DNA of 64,000 bases, taken from positions 1,674,001-1,738,000 of the forward strand of contig NZ_CP048602.1 of the NCBI RefSeq assembly GCF_012427705.1. Reading direction: 5' to 3'. Of the stretch, positions 27,693-37,450 are shown one piece after another; position 1 is the first letter of the stretch, and the number at the start of each line of letters is the position of its first letter. The stretch comes from Vreelandella piezotolerans (GTDB lineage: Bacteria > Pseudomonadota > Gammaproteobacteria > Pseudomonadales > Halomonadaceae). The notes under the pieces were generated by a model. It saw only the letters and a program-made list of their open reading frames with translations. It searched no databases and had not been told where the DNA came from. The position numbers and the translations under genes are program-made.

Positions 27693-28991
27693 ATGAAACT
27701 TCTGGACAACTACTTCAAGCTCACAGAGCAGAAGACCAACCTCAAGACGGAAGTGATCGCAGGGGTCACGACGTTCTTAACCATGGCCTACATCATTTTC
27801 GTCAACCCGAGCATTCTGTCGGAAGCGGGGATGGATTACGGCGCTGTCTTTGTAGCAACCTGTCTAGCGGCGGCCATCGGCTGTTTCGTGATGGGCCTGT
27901 GGGCTAACTACCCCATTGCTCAAGCGCCGGGCATGGGGTTGAACGCCTTCTTCACCTACGGTGTGGTGCTGGGCATGGGGTATACCTGGGAAGCGGCGCT
28001 AGGGGCCGTCTTCTTCTCGGGTTTGACGTTCTTCCTGCTGAGTATTTTCAAAATTCGCGAGTGGATCATCAACTCCATTCCGCTCTCGTTGCGCCTGGGG
28101 ATTGCCGCCGGTATCGGTCTGTTCCTTGCGATGATTGCCCTCAAGAATGCGGGTATCGTGGTCGCTAATCCGGCTACGTTCGTGTCGCTCGGCGACTTGT
28201 CAGAGCCAGCGCCGCTGTATGCCTTGCTGGGCTTTTTCGTGATTACTGCCTTGGCCTATTTGCGCGTCACGGGCGCGGTCATGATCGGGATCATCGGGGT
28301 GACCGTGCTGGCCATGGTGCTGGGGCATAACCAGTATGGTGGCATCATGTCCATGCCGCCTTCCATTGCGCCGACGTTCATGGCCATGGACCTGATGGGA
28401 GCGCTGGATGTCGCCATGCTCAGCGTCATTTTTGCGTTCCTATTCGTCGATTTGTTCGATACGTCCGGCACGCTGGTGGGGGTTGCTCACCGTGGCAAGC
28501 TACTGGATGAAAACGGTAAGCTGCCACGTATCGGGCGTGCCATGATGGCCGATAGTACTGCGTCGATGGCCGGTGCCGCGCTGGGTACCTCCACCACCAC
28601 CAGCTACATCGAATCCACGGCGGGCATCGTCTCCGGTGGGCGTACTGGGTTGACGGCGGTCGTGGTCGGCCTACTGTTTTTGATCAGCCTGTTTTTCGCG
28701 CCGCTGGCTGGCTCTATCCCCGCCTATGCGACAGCCGGTGCGCTTCTTTATGTCGCTGTGCTGATGGCGGGAAGCTTGGCGCATGCGAATTGGGAAGATC
28801 CCACCGACGCGGCCCCGGTCCTGATCGCGGCGATTGCCATGCCGCTGACCTTCTCCATTGCGGAAGGTATTGCCCTGGGTTTCATCAGCTACGTGGCGAT
28901 CAAAACGCTGTCGGGCCGCTTCGCGGATCTCAACCCGGCGGTGGTGGTGTTAGCGCTGCTATTTGCAGCAAAGTTTCTATTCATGGGCTAA
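27693..28991 (+). CDS. AzgA-like purine (adenine/guanine/hypoxanthine) permease
   Basis: 432 residues with about 12-14 hydrophobic segments. The N-terminal KLTEQKTNLKTEVIAGVTTF, then QAPGMGLNAFFTYGVV, FLFVDLFDTSGTLVGV and GTSTTTSYIESTAGI, are hallmarks of the AzgA/YjcD branch of NCS2 proton symporters for adenine, guanine and hypoxanthine. apt and gpt follow, so imported bases can be converted to nucleotides at once. I start at MKLLDNYF; the frame stays open 40 codons upstream but that part is not conserved. Confidence 0.9.
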   Translation: MKLLDNYFKLTEQKTNLKTEVIAGVTTFLTMAYIIFVNPSILSEAGMDYGAVFVATCLAAAIGCFVMGLWANYPIAQAPGMGLNAFFTYGVVLGMGYTWEAALGAVFFSGLTFFLLSIFKIREWIINSIPLSLRLGIAAGIGLFLAMIALKNAGIVVANPATFVSLGDLSEPAPLYALLGFFVITALAYLRVTGAVMIGIIGVTVLAMVLGHNQYGGIMSMPPSIAPTFMAMDLMGALDVAMLSVIFAFLFVDLFDTSGTLVGVAHRGKLLDENGKLPRIGRAMMADSTASMAGAALGTSTTTSYIESTAGIVSGGRTGLTAVVVGLLFLISLFFAPLAGSIPAYATAGALLYVAVLMAGSLAHANWEDPTDAAPVLIAAIAMPLTFSIAEGIALGFISYVAIKTLSGRFADLNPAVVVLALLFAAKFLFMG

Positions 28992-29025
28992 CTGCCCAAT
29001 CTTCGACTAATCAATGAGAGACGCG

Positions 29026-29571
29026 ATGAGCATCTACGGCGATTACATTAAGTCCGTTATTCGCACGGTTCCTGACTGGCCAGAGCAGGGGGTGAATTTT
29101 CGTGATATTACCCCCTTGCTGCAAAACAGCGCTGCTTTTCGTAAGCTGATCGACAGTTTCGTGCACCGCTACCAGGAAATGAATCTGGATGCCATCGCGG
29201 CCATCGACGCCCGTGGCTTCATTATTGGTGCACCGCTGGCGTACGAGCTGGGCTGCAGCTTCGTTCCCGTGCGTAAGAAGGGCAAACTGCCGTTCAAAAC
29301 CATTAGTGAAACCTACACGCTGGAGTATGGCCATTCGGAAGTCGAGCTCCATGCCGATGCGTTTCAGGAAGGGGATCGGATTTTGCTCATGGATGATCTG
29401 ATCGCGACGGGGGGAACGATGCTGGCAGCGGCTAACTTGATTCAGCGCTGCGGTGGCCACGTCGTGGAGACGGCAACGATTATCGATCTACCCGAATTGG
29501 GTGGTTCTCAGAAGATTCGCGATGCGGGCTACAGCGTCTTCGCGGTCTGTTCCTTCAACGAAGACGAGTAA
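29026..29571 (+). CDS. apt: Adenine phosphoribosyltransferase
   Basis: 181 residues. It makes AMP from adenine and PRPP. The family start [43 protein letters not shown] and the PRPP motif [14 protein letters not shown] are present. The ATG at 29026 has GAGAG upstream, while the in-frame ATG at 29014 has no ribosome-binding site. It lies 34 bases after the purine permease and 6 bases before gpt, forming a salvage transcript. Confidence 0.95.
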   Translation: MSIYGDYIKSVIRTVPDWPEQGVNFRDITPLLQNSAAFRKLIDSFVHRYQEMNLDAIAAIDARGFIIGAPLAYELGCSFVPVRKKGKLPFKTISETYTLEYGHSEVELHADAFQEGDRILLMDDLIATGGTMLAAANLIQRCGGHVVETATIIDLPELGGSQKIRDAGYSVFAVCSFNEDE

Positions 29572-29577
29572 CGTCCC

Positions 29578-30057
29578 ATGAGCAGCGAACGCTATCATCA
29601 ACACTTCACCGTCTCTTGGGACCAAATTCATCGCGACGTGCGCCAGCTCTGCCATCTGCTCATCGAGCGAGACTTCAAAGGCATCGTAGCGATTACCCGT
29701 GGCGGCTTGATTCCGGCGGCGCTGATTGCCCGCGAGCTGAACATTCGCCTGATCGATACCGTGTGCATCAAGAGCTACGATCACATGGAGCAGGGCGGGT
29801 TGGATATCATGAAAGGGGTCGACCATGATGGCGATGGCTGGCTGTTGGTCGACGATCTCGTCGATACCGGTAAAACGGCCCGTGCCGTGCGTGAAATGTT
29901 GCCTAAAGCACATTTTGTCACGATTTACGCCAAACCAGAGGGACGCCCTTTGGTGGATCAATATCTGACAGAAGTGGCTCAACAGTGCTGGATCCAATTC
30001 CCTTGGGATATGGGCATTGCCTACGTCGAGCCACTCGCCGATCAAATGAAGAAGTGA
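29578..30057 (+). CDS. gpt: Xanthine-guanine phosphoribosyltransferase
   Basis: 159 residues, close to E. coli Gpt. It converts guanine, xanthine and, less well, hypoxanthine to nucleotides with PRPP. Motifs are [23 protein letters not shown], the PRPP loop [18 protein letters not shown], and [14 protein letters not shown] near the C-terminus. It sits between apt and ung with gaps of 6 and 1 bases. A separate hypoxanthine-type enzyme is encoded at 41394. Confidence 0.95.
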   Translation: MSSERYHQHFTVSWDQIHRDVRQLCHLLIERDFKGIVAITRGGLIPAALIARELNIRLIDTVCIKSYDHMEQGGLDIMKGVDHDGDGWLLVDDLVDTGKTARAVREMLPKAHFVTIYAKPEGRPLVDQYLTEVAQQCWIQFPWDMGIAYVEPLADQMKK

Positions 30058-30058
30058 T

Positions 30059-30742
30059 ATGGCTAACCCGTTACCCGATGATTGGAGCCATTGGCTAGGG
30101 CAGGAGTTTCAGGCGGAATACATGTCCGCTTTGAAGGCGTTTTTGGCCGACGAAAAGGCGGCCAAGAAAGTTATCTATCCGCATTCGTCGAATTGGTTTC
30201 GTGCCTTTGAATTAACGCCTCTCGCGTCGGTAAAGGTTGTGATTTTGGGTCAAGACCCTTACCACGGGCCTAATCAAGCGCACGGGCTTTGCTTTTCGGT
30301 GCAGCCGGGTGTCCCGGTGCCCCCATCGCTTGTCAACATCTACAAGGAGTTGGCGAGTGACGTTGGCTTTACGCCGGTGCAGCACGGTTTTTTGGAGGCG
30401 TGGGCCAAGCAGGGGGTATTGCTATTGAACACGGCGCTGACGGTCGAGCAGGGCAATGCCGCGTCGCATCGTGGTAAAGGCTGGGAGCTCTTCACCGATC
30501 AAGCTATTGAGACCGTCAGTCGTCATGCCGAGCCCAGCGTATTTCTTCTTTGGGGGAGTCACGCGCGGCAGAAAAAGGCGCTGATCGATACCTCTCGCCA
30601 TTTGGTGCTGGAATCACCGCATCCTTCCCCACTGTCGGCGCACCGTGGCTTTTTTGGCAATCGTCATTTTTCCAAAGCTAACCAGTTCTTGGAAGCGCAG
30701 GGGCGCTCGCCCATTGATTGGCAATTACCGGAAACCCCTTAA
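30059..30742 (+). CDS. ung: Uracil-DNA glycosylase
   Basis: 227 residues. It removes uracil from DNA as the first step of base-excision repair. The water-activating loop GQDPYHG is at 64-70, the uracil-binding Asn is in LLLNTALT (about 121-128), and the DNA-intercalation loop [10 protein letters not shown] is at 188-197. The start lies one base after the gpt stop, so it is probably translated from the salvage transcript. Confidence 0.97.
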   Translation: MANPLPDDWSHWLGQEFQAEYMSALKAFLADEKAAKKVIYPHSSNWFRAFELTPLASVKVVILGQDPYHGPNQAHGLCFSVQPGVPVPPSLVNIYKELASDVGFTPVQHGFLEAWAKQGVLLLNTALTVEQGNAASHRGKGWELFTDQAIETVSRHAEPSVFLLWGSHARQKKALIDTSRHLVLESPHPSPLSAHRGFFGNRHFSKANQFLEAQGRSPIDWQLPETP

Positions 30743-30842
30743 CCTCATGGTCAGTTGCGGGTAGAATGTCGCGCAATTTGTAAGCATGTCGATGGTGGCT
30801 CAGCAGGCTGCCATCTTGAATCCCCTGCAGTGAGGAAGTCCC

Positions 30843-31472
30843 ATGAGTGTCTACGCCATTAACCATCCGCTTGTTCAACATAAGCTGGGACTAATGCGCG
30901 AAGCTGATTTGAGCACTAAAAGCTTTCGTGAACTGGCAGGTGAAGTGGCTAAACTCCTGACCTACGAAGCGACCAAGGGTCTGGAGCTCGAAGATCATGA
31001 GATTCAAGGCTGGAACGGTGAGCCTATAGCGACACGTCGCTTGAAAGGCAAAAAGGTGACCATCGTTCCGATTCTGCGGGCGGGCTTAGGTATGTTGGAA
31101 GGCGTGACAGACCTTATTCCTAGCGCGCGGGTCAGTGTCGTTGGCCTGTATCGCGATGAAGAGACGCTGCAGCCGGTGCCGTATTTTGCAAAATTCGCCA
31201 ACGACATCGAAGAGCGTATGGCGATTGTGATCGACCCGATGCTGGCAACCGGTGGTTCGATGGTGGCTACGTTGGACATGCTGCGTGAGCGTGGCTGTGA
31301 ACACATGAAAGTCATCGTATTGGTGGCTGCCCCTGAAGGGATTAAACGGGTGCAAGATGCGTATCCCGATGTAGAAATTTACACTGCCTCGGTGGATGAC
31401 CGACTCGATGAGAATGGCTACATCGTCCCCGGCTTGGGAGATGCCGGCGACAAAATTTTCGGAACGCGCTGA
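30843..31472 (+). CDS. upp: Uracil phosphoribosyltransferase
   Basis: 209 residues. It makes UMP from uracil and PRPP. The N-terminus [17 protein letters not shown], the [11 protein letters not shown] segment, PMLATGGSM (PRPP loop) and the C-terminal [16 protein letters not shown] are diagnostic. It has its own ribosome-binding site (GTGAGGAAG), is followed by a terminator, and precedes the uracil permease gene by 137 bases. Confidence 0.97.
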   Translation: MSVYAINHPLVQHKLGLMREADLSTKSFRELAGEVAKLLTYEATKGLELEDHEIQGWNGEPIATRRLKGKKVTIVPILRAGLGMLEGVTDLIPSARVSVVGLYRDEETLQPVPYFAKFANDIEERMAIVIDPMLATGGSMVATLDMLRERGCEHMKVIVLVAAPEGIKRVQDAYPDVEIYTASVDDRLDENGYIVPGLGDAGDKIFGTR

Positions 31473-31489
31473 GCGCTCCGTCTCAAAAC

Positions 31490-31521
31490 GCCCCTTACGC
31501 TTTGCGTTAGGGGCATTTTTT
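31490..31521 (+). terminator. Rho-independent terminator after upp
   Basis: GCCCCTTACGC / GCGTTAGGGGC stem (one T:T mismatch) with a TTT loop and a run of seven T. It separates upp from the uracil permease, although read-through is possible. Confidence 0.85.
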
Positions 31522-31609
31522 TGCCTCCGTGACTTGGCTATGTACGAACACTATCTGCGCTAGCCGCCATTTCGTACAAAACCTAATAACAGACCCTAGG
31601 AGTGGTGTG

Positions 31610-32839
31610 ATGATAACGAGTGCGAGACAAGAGTCTTGGCCAAAAATGTTACTGACCGGCGCGCAGATGCTGTTCGTGGCCTTTGGTGCATTGGTACTGG
31701 TTCCGCTATTGACTGGGTTAGATCCCAGCGTGGCGCTGTTTACAGCCGGACTCGGTACGCTGGTCTTTCATGGCGTCACCAAGCAGAGCGTGCCGGTATT
31801 TCTGGCCTCCTCGTTTGCCTTCATCGCGCCCATTCAGGGCTCTGTCGCCAGCTTCGGCGTGTCGGCGACGCTGGGTGGGTTGATGGCGGCCGGGTTGGTG
31901 TACGTGGTGATTTCTCAGGCGGTACGGCTGAAAGGGACGGCTTGGCTGCACCGGCTGTTGCCCGCCGTGGTGGTCGGTCCCGTCATCATGGTGATTGGTT
32001 TGGCGCTCGCCCCGGTCGCCGTCAGCATGGCAACCGGCGAGACCAGCGACTCCATTGGCTACGGCCAAGCGATATTTCTTTCCATGGCAAGTCTGTTGGT
32101 GACCCTGGTGCTCGCAGTATTTGGCCGCGGCCTGTTGCGTTTGGTGCCCATCATGGGCGGTATTGCAACGGGCTACGCGCTGGCGCTCATCATGGGAGTG
32201 GTTGACTTTACGCCGGTGCGCGATGCGGCTTGGCTGTCGTTACCCAACTTTACGGCGCCTAGTTTCCATTGGGCGGCCATCCTGTTCATGATTCCGGTCG
32301 CGATTGCGCCTGCCGTCGAGCATATTGGTGACATGGTGGCGATTGGTTCGGTCACGCGTACCAACTATCTGGAAAAGCCTGGCTTGCATCGCACGCTACT
32401 GGGCGATGGTTTGGCCACCACCGTCGCTGCGCTGTTTGGTGGGCCGCCTAACACGACTTACTCAGAAGTCACCGGTGCCGTGACGCTGACCAAGGCCTTC
32501 AATCCGATGTACATGGTGGTGGCGGCGGTCATCGCTATCGTTTTGGCCTTTGTCGGCAAGCTTGGTGCGCTATTGCAAACCATCCCTGGGCCAGTCATGG
32601 GGGGCATCATGACGCTTCTGTTTGGCTCGATTGCCGTGGTCGGTATGAATACTCTCGTGCGGGCAGGGCAGTCGTTGACGGCGGCGCGTAACTTGGTGGT
32701 GGTGTCGCTGATCTTGGTGTTTGGCATCGGCGGTATGCAATTTGGTGGCGGGCAGTTCACGCTACAGGGCGTAAGTTTGGCCGCTCTGGTCGGCATTGCG
32801 TTAAACTGGTTGCTACCAGCAGAAAAAGAGGGTGAGTGA
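31610..32839 (+). CDS. uraA: Uracil permease (NCS2 family)
   Basis: 409 residues with about 14 hydrophobic segments. Family motifs include GAQMLFVAFGALVLVPLLTGLDPS, SSFAFIAPI, AIAPAVEHIGDMVAIG (substrate-binding Glu region) and GGPPNTTYSEVTGAVTLTKAFNP. It is a proton-coupled uracil importer as in E. coli UraA, and the upp neighbour supports the specificity. CTAGGAG precedes the ATG at 31610; the frame extends 27 codons upstream without support. Confidence 0.94.
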   Translation: MITSARQESWPKMLLTGAQMLFVAFGALVLVPLLTGLDPSVALFTAGLGTLVFHGVTKQSVPVFLASSFAFIAPIQGSVASFGVSATLGGLMAAGLVYVVISQAVRLKGTAWLHRLLPAVVVGPVIMVIGLALAPVAVSMATGETSDSIGYGQAIFLSMASLLVTLVLAVFGRGLLRLVPIMGGIATGYALALIMGVVDFTPVRDAAWLSLPNFTAPSFHWAAILFMIPVAIAPAVEHIGDMVAIGSVTRTNYLEKPGLHRTLLGDGLATTVAALFGGPPNTTYSEVTGAVTLTKAFNPMYMVVAAVIAIVLAFVGKLGALLQTIPGPVMGGIMTLLFGSIAVVGMNTLVRAGQSLTAARNLVVVSLILVFGIGGMQFGGGQFTLQGVSLAALVGIALNWLLPAEKEGE

Positions 32840-32861
32840 GTCGTGACAGACAGGATGCGTT

Positions 32862-33410
32862 ATGAGTGAGGCGCTACGCTGCCCGTTTCCGGTTCTGGGG
32901 GTGGCTGCCTGGAGTGGTACCGGTAAAACCACGCTGTTAGAGAAATTGTTGCCGCTTCTGCGCGGCATGGGAGTGTCGGTGGCGGTTATCAAACATGCGC
33001 ACCATCATTTCGACGTGGACCAGCCGGGTAAGGACAGCTACAGGTTACGCAGCTCGGGGGCAGCGCCCATGTTGATTGCGTCGCGCCATCGCTATGCGCT
33101 GATGCAAGAGACGCCGGGGCAAGAGGAGCCCGACTTGGCCCATTTGCTGGCATTAATGGCTCCCCATTCGCCTGATTTGGTGATTGTGGAAGGCTTCAAA
33201 GCTTGGCCGATACCGAAGTTGGCGCTCTATCGAGAGGGAATTGGAGACCCGGCGATTCTTTCCGACCCTTGGGTGCAGGCCGCTGCGTTGACCGGCGAGC
33301 CTCCTGTGAAGCTTGCGTCTTCGGTCACGCGTTTGGATTTGAATCGCTGTGACGCGATCGCCCGCTGGGTCAGTGACTGGGCCGACCAACAGCGGCGCAA
33401 CTTGGCTTGA
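32862..33410 (+). CDS. mobB: Molybdopterin-guanine dinucleotide biosynthesis adapter MobB
   Basis: 182 residues of the MobB P-loop GTPase family. Walker A is [15 protein letters not shown] near the N-terminus, then [28 protein letters not shown], the family fingerprint, and [15 protein letters not shown]. It assists MobA in attaching GMP to molybdopterin. It is the first of three molybdenum-cofactor genes; MobA itself is not in the window. It ends four bases inside the maximal frame of the next gene, but 17 bases before its likely ATG. Confidence 0.94.
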   Translation: MSEALRCPFPVLGVAAWSGTGKTTLLEKLLPLLRGMGVSVAVIKHAHHHFDVDQPGKDSYRLRSSGAAPMLIASRHRYALMQETPGQEEPDLAHLLALMAPHSPDLVIVEGFKAWPIPKLALYREGIGDPAILSDPWVQAAALTGEPPVKLASSVTRLDLNRCDAIARWVSDWADQQRRNLA

Positions 33411-33427
33411 TGATAAAAGGTGACACC

Positions 33428-34222
33428 ATGCAGTTAACCCACCTGAACGCGCACGGCGAAGCCAATATGGTCGACGTCGGCGATAAGCAAGAGACACGTC
33501 GAGAGGCCGTCGCCTCGGGGCGTATCGTCATGCAGCCTGCTACCTTGAAGTTGCTGAGCGACGGCGCGTTGCCCAAAGGCGATGTGCTGGCCACGGCGCG
33601 TATTGCAGGGATCCAAGCGGCTAAACGCACCCACGAGCTCATTCCTCTGTGCCACTCGCTGGCACTTTCTAAAGTCGCGGTAGAGTTCGATATCGATCAC
33701 GATCAGGGGTGGGTGAGTGTGACCGCCATGTGCCGTTTGAATGGCCGTACCGGGGTCGAGATGGAGGCGCTGACCGCCGTATCGGTCGCCTGTCTGACGC
33801 TTTACGATATGTGTAAAGCGGTCGACAAGGCAATGCGTATCGAAGCGGTACACCTGGATAGCAAGCAGGGCGGACAGCGCGGCGATTATCGCCGTGAAAT
33901 GGCGGCGCCCATCGTCACTGGTGAAGGTGCTGCGGGCGAGGTGAGCCTCGGCGAGCGCTGTGTCTCACCCTGTGTGCGGGTCAAGTTTTTGGCCGAGCTG
34001 CGCGAGCGCGTTGGAGAGAGTGATTTGGCCATTGGGTTGGACAAATTGCCAAGCCGTGATGTGGCTGGGCTAAAAGCCGCGCTCAAAGCTCAAGATGCGC
34101 GCTTCTCAGTGCTGGCAGACCGTCGAACGCTGTGCGCGATTAACCAGGTGATGGCCAACGACAGCGCACGCATTACCGATGAAGACGAAGTGGCCTTTTT
34201 CCCCCCGGTGACCGGAGGCTGA
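33428..34222 (+). CDS. moaC: MoaC-MoaD fusion: cyclic pyranopterin synthase plus sulfur carrier
   Basis: 264 residues. Residues 1-158 are a full Moa[34 protein letters not shown], the [11 protein letters not shown] catalytic segment and GGQRGDYRR. After a roughly 20-residue Gly/Ala/Glu linker, residues 181-264 form a MoaD ubiquitin-like domain ([15 protein letters not shown]) ending in the free Gly-Gly needed for thiocarboxylation (PPVTGG). MoaC forms cyclic pyranopterin; MoaD delivers sulfur to MoaE. I see no stop or start between them. AAAGGTGA precedes the ATG at 33428. moaE follows by 3 bases; moaA and moeB are not in the window. Confidence 0.93.
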   Translation: MQLTHLNAHGEANMVDVGDKQETRREAVASGRIVMQPATLKLLSDGALPKGDVLATARIAGIQAAKRTHELIPLCHSLALSKVAVEFDIDHDQGWVSVTAMCRLNGRTGVEMEALTAVSVACLTLYDMCKAVDKAMRIEAVHLDSKQGGQRGDYRREMAAPIVTGEGAAGEVSLGERCVSPCVRVKFLAELRERVGESDLAIGLDKLPSRDVAGLKAALKAQDARFSVLADRRTLCAINQVMANDSARITDEDEVAFFPPVTGG

Positions 34223-34225
34223 GCC

Positions 34226-34702
34226 GTGTCCGTTAACGAACAGAAAGCACCCGACATAGGGGTAGTCGTGCAGTCTGCTCCGTTCTCCATGGCCTACGGT
34301 TATGAAAGCGCGTTGCGCCAGCGTACCGACATTGGCGCGATCGTCACCTTTACGGGGCTGGTGCGAGATTTCAACGAAACGCCCGACGTCATCGGTTTGA
34401 CCCTGGAACACTACCCAGGCATGACCGAGCGCACCTTGGCACGTATTGCAGAGCAAGCGTGTCAGCGGTGGTCATTGCAAGCGGTGAGGGTCATTCATCG
34501 CGTGGGAGATTTGTTGCCGGGGGACCCCATTGTCAGGGTGCTGGTTGCCAGTGCACACCGCCGAGATGCCTTCGAGGCCTGCGATTTCATCATGGACTAC
34601 TTGAAGACCCAGGCACCTTTCTGGAAAAAAGAGCACTCTAGACAGGGAGCATACTGGGTGAAAGAGCGCGACACCGATCAGCAAGACGCTGCTCGGTGGT
34701 AG
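34226..34702 (+). CDS. moaE: Molybdopterin synthase catalytic subunit
   Basis: 158 residues. It inserts sulfur from MoaD thiocarboxylate into cyclic pyranopterin. The conserved GAIVTFTGLVRDFN, LTLEHYPGMTE, HRVGDLLPGD, VLVASAHRRDAFEACDFIMDYLK and PFWKKE blocks are present. It starts with GTG, about eight bases after GGAGG inside the moaC-moaD end. Its stop is three bases from the stop of the convergent RNase J-like gene. Confidence 0.95.
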   Translation: MSVNEQKAPDIGVVVQSAPFSMAYGYESALRQRTDIGAIVTFTGLVRDFNETPDVIGLTLEHYPGMTERTLARIAEQACQRWSLQAVRVIHRVGDLLPGDPIVRVLVASAHRRDAFEACDFIMDYLKTQAPFWKKEHSRQGAYWVKERDTDQQDAARW

Positions 34703-34705
34703 TGC

Positions 34706-36391
34706 TCAAGGCTCGTCGTTCAATTCCTCGATGGTTGGCATCTCGGCGGCCATGATCTGCAGGTGCACCTCGGGCATATGCTGCAAGTGATTCGCCAACC
34801 AGTGTACCAACCGAGGCTGTAGCGCATGGCGTAAATCGGCTAGCGTATCTGCGGTGATCTCATCGAGCTGCTCGTCCAGCCACTCGCTAAAGCTGTCTTC
34901 ATCCATGGGGCTGGCCCCGCTAGCATCCAGCATCAAGCGTCCAATGCGGCACCAGCCCGTCTCGGTGGCCGCTACCGGCAAAGCCAAAAAAAGGCTGCCG
35001 CGACGTGCCGAGGAGTGGCCCGTATCCAAGCCAGGATGAGCGACTACGCTATTTTGATTGACGATGCAGGGAGGCTGAGGATAGCGCGTCTCGCAGCGTA
35101 ACCCTTGCTGGTCGAGCACTAGCATGTCGCCATTCACAGGCGTCAGCGGTGCTTGAATGCCCAGCTCTTCGGCAAGCGCTTGATGCGCCGCTTGATGGCG
35201 AGCCTCGCCATGCACCGGTAGCAGCATTTTGGGTCTGACCCACTGATAGAGCTTTCTAAGCTCTTCCTGGGCAGGGTGTCCGGTAGCGTGAAGCTCGGGA
35301 TGGTTCGTTTCATCGAACAGCGTGACATCGAGTTGCAACAAACGCTTTTTAAGCTGCTCGATGGGGCGCTCATTGCCTGGAATGGCTTTGGCAGAAAAAA
35401 TCACGCTATCGCCCGGTTCTAAATCGACAAAGGGGTGGCGACGCTGGGCCAATCGTTGCAAGGCGGCGCGAGGCTCGCCCTGGCTACCGGTGGCAATGAT
35501 CACGACCTCTTCAGGGGGGAGGTAGCCCAGGTCATGGGCGGGCACCAGGGGCGGGAAGTCGTCCAAATAGCCCAGGCCTCTGGCCACACTCACCATCCGC
35601 TCCATCGAGCGGCCCATCAGGCTAACCCGGCGTCCACTCGCCTGGGCTGCCAAACCAATGGCCAATACCCGCGCTAGGTTGCTGGCAAAGCAAGACACGA
35701 CCACCCTGCCTGTGCAAGCGCTCAGCGTGTTCGCCAACGCCTTGGCAACGTCCCCTTCGCTGGCGGACTGTCCCGGCATGGGCGCGTTGGTTGAATCCCC
35801 TACCAGCAAATCGACCGGTGCCAGTGCTCTGAATTGAGCCGCATTGACCGGTGAGCCAATGAGCGGGGTTGGGTCCAGTTTCCAATCACCCGTGTGGAGA
35901 ATGCGGTAATCCCCCGCTTGCATCATGATGGCGCAGCTCTCGGGGATGGAGTGGGTAACGCTGAGATAGCGAAGGGTGAAGGGGCTACTCTCTACTGCCT
36001 CCCCCGGTTCGATGGTCTGGATCGCTGCGCTACTGAGCTGATGTTCGGCAAACTTGTAGCGCAAGAGTCCCGCTGCGAGTGGGGTGGCAAAAATCGGGCA
36101 GCCCCATTTGGGCCAAAGCCACGCCACGGCGCCGATGTGGTCTTCATGGCCGTGGGTAATGAACAGGGCTTTGGGGGTGATCTTGAGCGCTTCCAGGGTT
36201 TCCGTGTTGGGGACTTGAAGCGGAGAATTCGGCAGGTCTTGGCGAATCATCATGCCGCAATCAACGGCGATCCACTGATCGTCATACCCATACAGCGTGA
36301 GGTTCATTCCAATTTCGCCACAGCCACCAAGCGGTAGCAGGCGCAGGGGCGGGCGGCGACGGGGACGAAGTTGAACGCGTGATGGATGCAT
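34706..36391 (-). CDS. RNase J-family metallo-beta-lactamase ribonuclease
   Basis: 561 residues, the size of RNase J. The beta-lactamase fold has LGGCGEIGMN, the zinc motif HGHEDH (80-85), SVTHSIPESC and HTGDWKLDPTP. The beta-CASP segment has VVSCFASNLARV, ATGSQGEPRAAL and IFSAKAIPGNE, then LLPVHGEARH. A C-terminal domain follows. RNase J has 5'-3' exonuclease and endonuclease activity on RNA. It is standard in Firmicutes and many alphaproteobacteria, while E. coli-type gammaproteobacteria rely on RNase E. No partner gene is adjacent. Confidence 0.85.
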   Translation of the reverse strand: MHPSRVQLRPRRRPPLRLLPLGGCGEIGMNLTLYGYDDQWIAVDCGMMIRQDLPNSPLQVPNTETLEALKITPKALFITHGHEDHIGAVAWLWPKWGCPIFATPLAAGLLRYKFAEHQLSSAAIQTIEPGEAVESSPFTLRYLSVTHSIPESCAIMMQAGDYRILHTGDWKLDPTPLIGSPVNAAQFRALAPVDLLVGDSTNAPMPGQSASEGDVAKALANTLSACTGRVVVSCFASNLARVLAIGLAAQASGRRVSLMGRSMERMVSVARGLGYLDDFPPLVPAHDLGYLPPEEVVIIATGSQGEPRAALQRLAQRRHPFVDLEPGDSVIFSAKAIPGNERPIEQLKKRLLQLDVTLFDETNHPELHATGHPAQEELRKLYQWVRPKMLLPVHGEARHQAAHQALAEELGIQAPLTPVNGDMLVLDQQGLRCETRYPQPPCIVNQNSVVAHPGLDTGHSSARRGSLFLALPVAATETGWCRIGRLMLDASGASPMDEDSFSEWLDEQLDEITADTLADLRHALQPRLVHWLANHLQHMPEVHLQIMAAEMPTIEELNDEP

Positions 36392-36580
36392 CAGTTATGA
36401 AAAGCCTAGAAAGTAATGTCTTAACTATACGGGATGCGGGGGGCGGGTAACAATCATCGCGGCACCAGACCGCGGTGCTTCCTTATCTTGCTTACGTTAC
36501 ACTAATGCGGCTAAAGCGTTTATCTGCCGTTAGGCAGGTGCTTGGCGAGCGTGCCGTTAAATACGTTAAGAGTGTCTGTG

Positions 36581-37435
36581 ATGTCTCATTATTACCGTTT
36601 AGTTGTTTCCTGCCCCGATCAGGTGGGCATTGTGGCGCGTGTCTCAAGCTTTATTGCTCAGCAGGGTGGTTCCATTACCGAAGCAAGCCAGCACTCTGAT
36701 TTAGAGACTGGTCGCTTTTTCATGCGCTATGAAATTCTGGCGGACTCACTGGGTATGTCGGCGGAAGCGTTGCGCACCGCGTTTGAGCCCGTCGCCGCCG
36801 AATTCGATATGCAGTGGTCGTTGGTAGATACGCAAAAGCGTCGCCGTGTCGTGCTCATGGTGTCTAGAGAGTCTCACTGCTTGGTCGACTTGCTGTATCG
36901 CTGGCAAGCAGGCGAGCTGGATTGCGATATCGTGGGCGTCATTTCTAACCATGACGATATGCGTTCACTCACGGAGTGGTACGGTATTCCCTATCATCAC
37001 GTACCGGTCGATCCTACCAACAAGCAGCGGGCATTCGATCAAGTGCAAGAGCAGATAGATGCGGCCCGCGCCGACTGTGTGGTGCTGGCGCGCTACATGC
37101 AAATACTGCCGCCTTCCCTTTGCGAACGCTATGCGGGCCGAGTCATCAATATCCACCACAGTTTCCTGCCGTCGTTCGCGGGTGCCAAGCCGTATCATCA
37201 AGCTTATGAGCGCGGTGTGAAGCTGATCGGTGCGACCTGCCATTACGTCACCGAAGAGCTGGACGCGGGCCCGATCATCGAGCAGGACATACATCGGGTC
37301 AGCCATTGCCACACGCCGACCGATCTCGTTCGCTTCGGTCGCGACGTTGAAAAAGCGGTGTTGGCGCGTGGTTTACGCTGGCACTTGGAAGATCGTGTGC
37401 TCATTCACGGCAATAAAACAGTCGTCTTTAGTTAA
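36581..37435 (+). CDS. purU: Formyltetrahydrofolate deformylase
   Basis: 284 residues. It hydrolyses 10-formyl-THF to THF and formate, balancing one-carbon pools and feeding formate to PurT. An ACT-like domain (YYRLVVSCPDQVGIVARVSSFIAQ) occupies the first about 80 residues. The formyltransferase fold follows, with VINIHHSFLPSFAGAKPYHQA and HYVTEELDAGPII carrying the Asn-His-Asp triad. It is distinct from purN by the ACT domain. The start at MSHYY was chosen because the 13 residues upstream are not conserved. Confidence 0.94.
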   Translation: MSHYYRLVVSCPDQVGIVARVSSFIAQQGGSITEASQHSDLETGRFFMRYEILADSLGMSAEALRTAFEPVAAEFDMQWSLVDTQKRRRVVLMVSRESHCLVDLLYRWQAGELDCDIVGVISNHDDMRSLTEWYGIPYHHVPVDPTNKQRAFDQVQEQIDAARADCVVLARYMQILPPSLCERYAGRVINIHHSFLPSFAGAKPYHQAYERGVKLIGATCHYVTEELDAGPIIEQDIHRVSHCHTPTDLVRFGRDVEKAVLARGLRWHLEDRVLIHGNKTVVFS

Positions 37436-37450
37436 TCTACCGGGGGCGCT

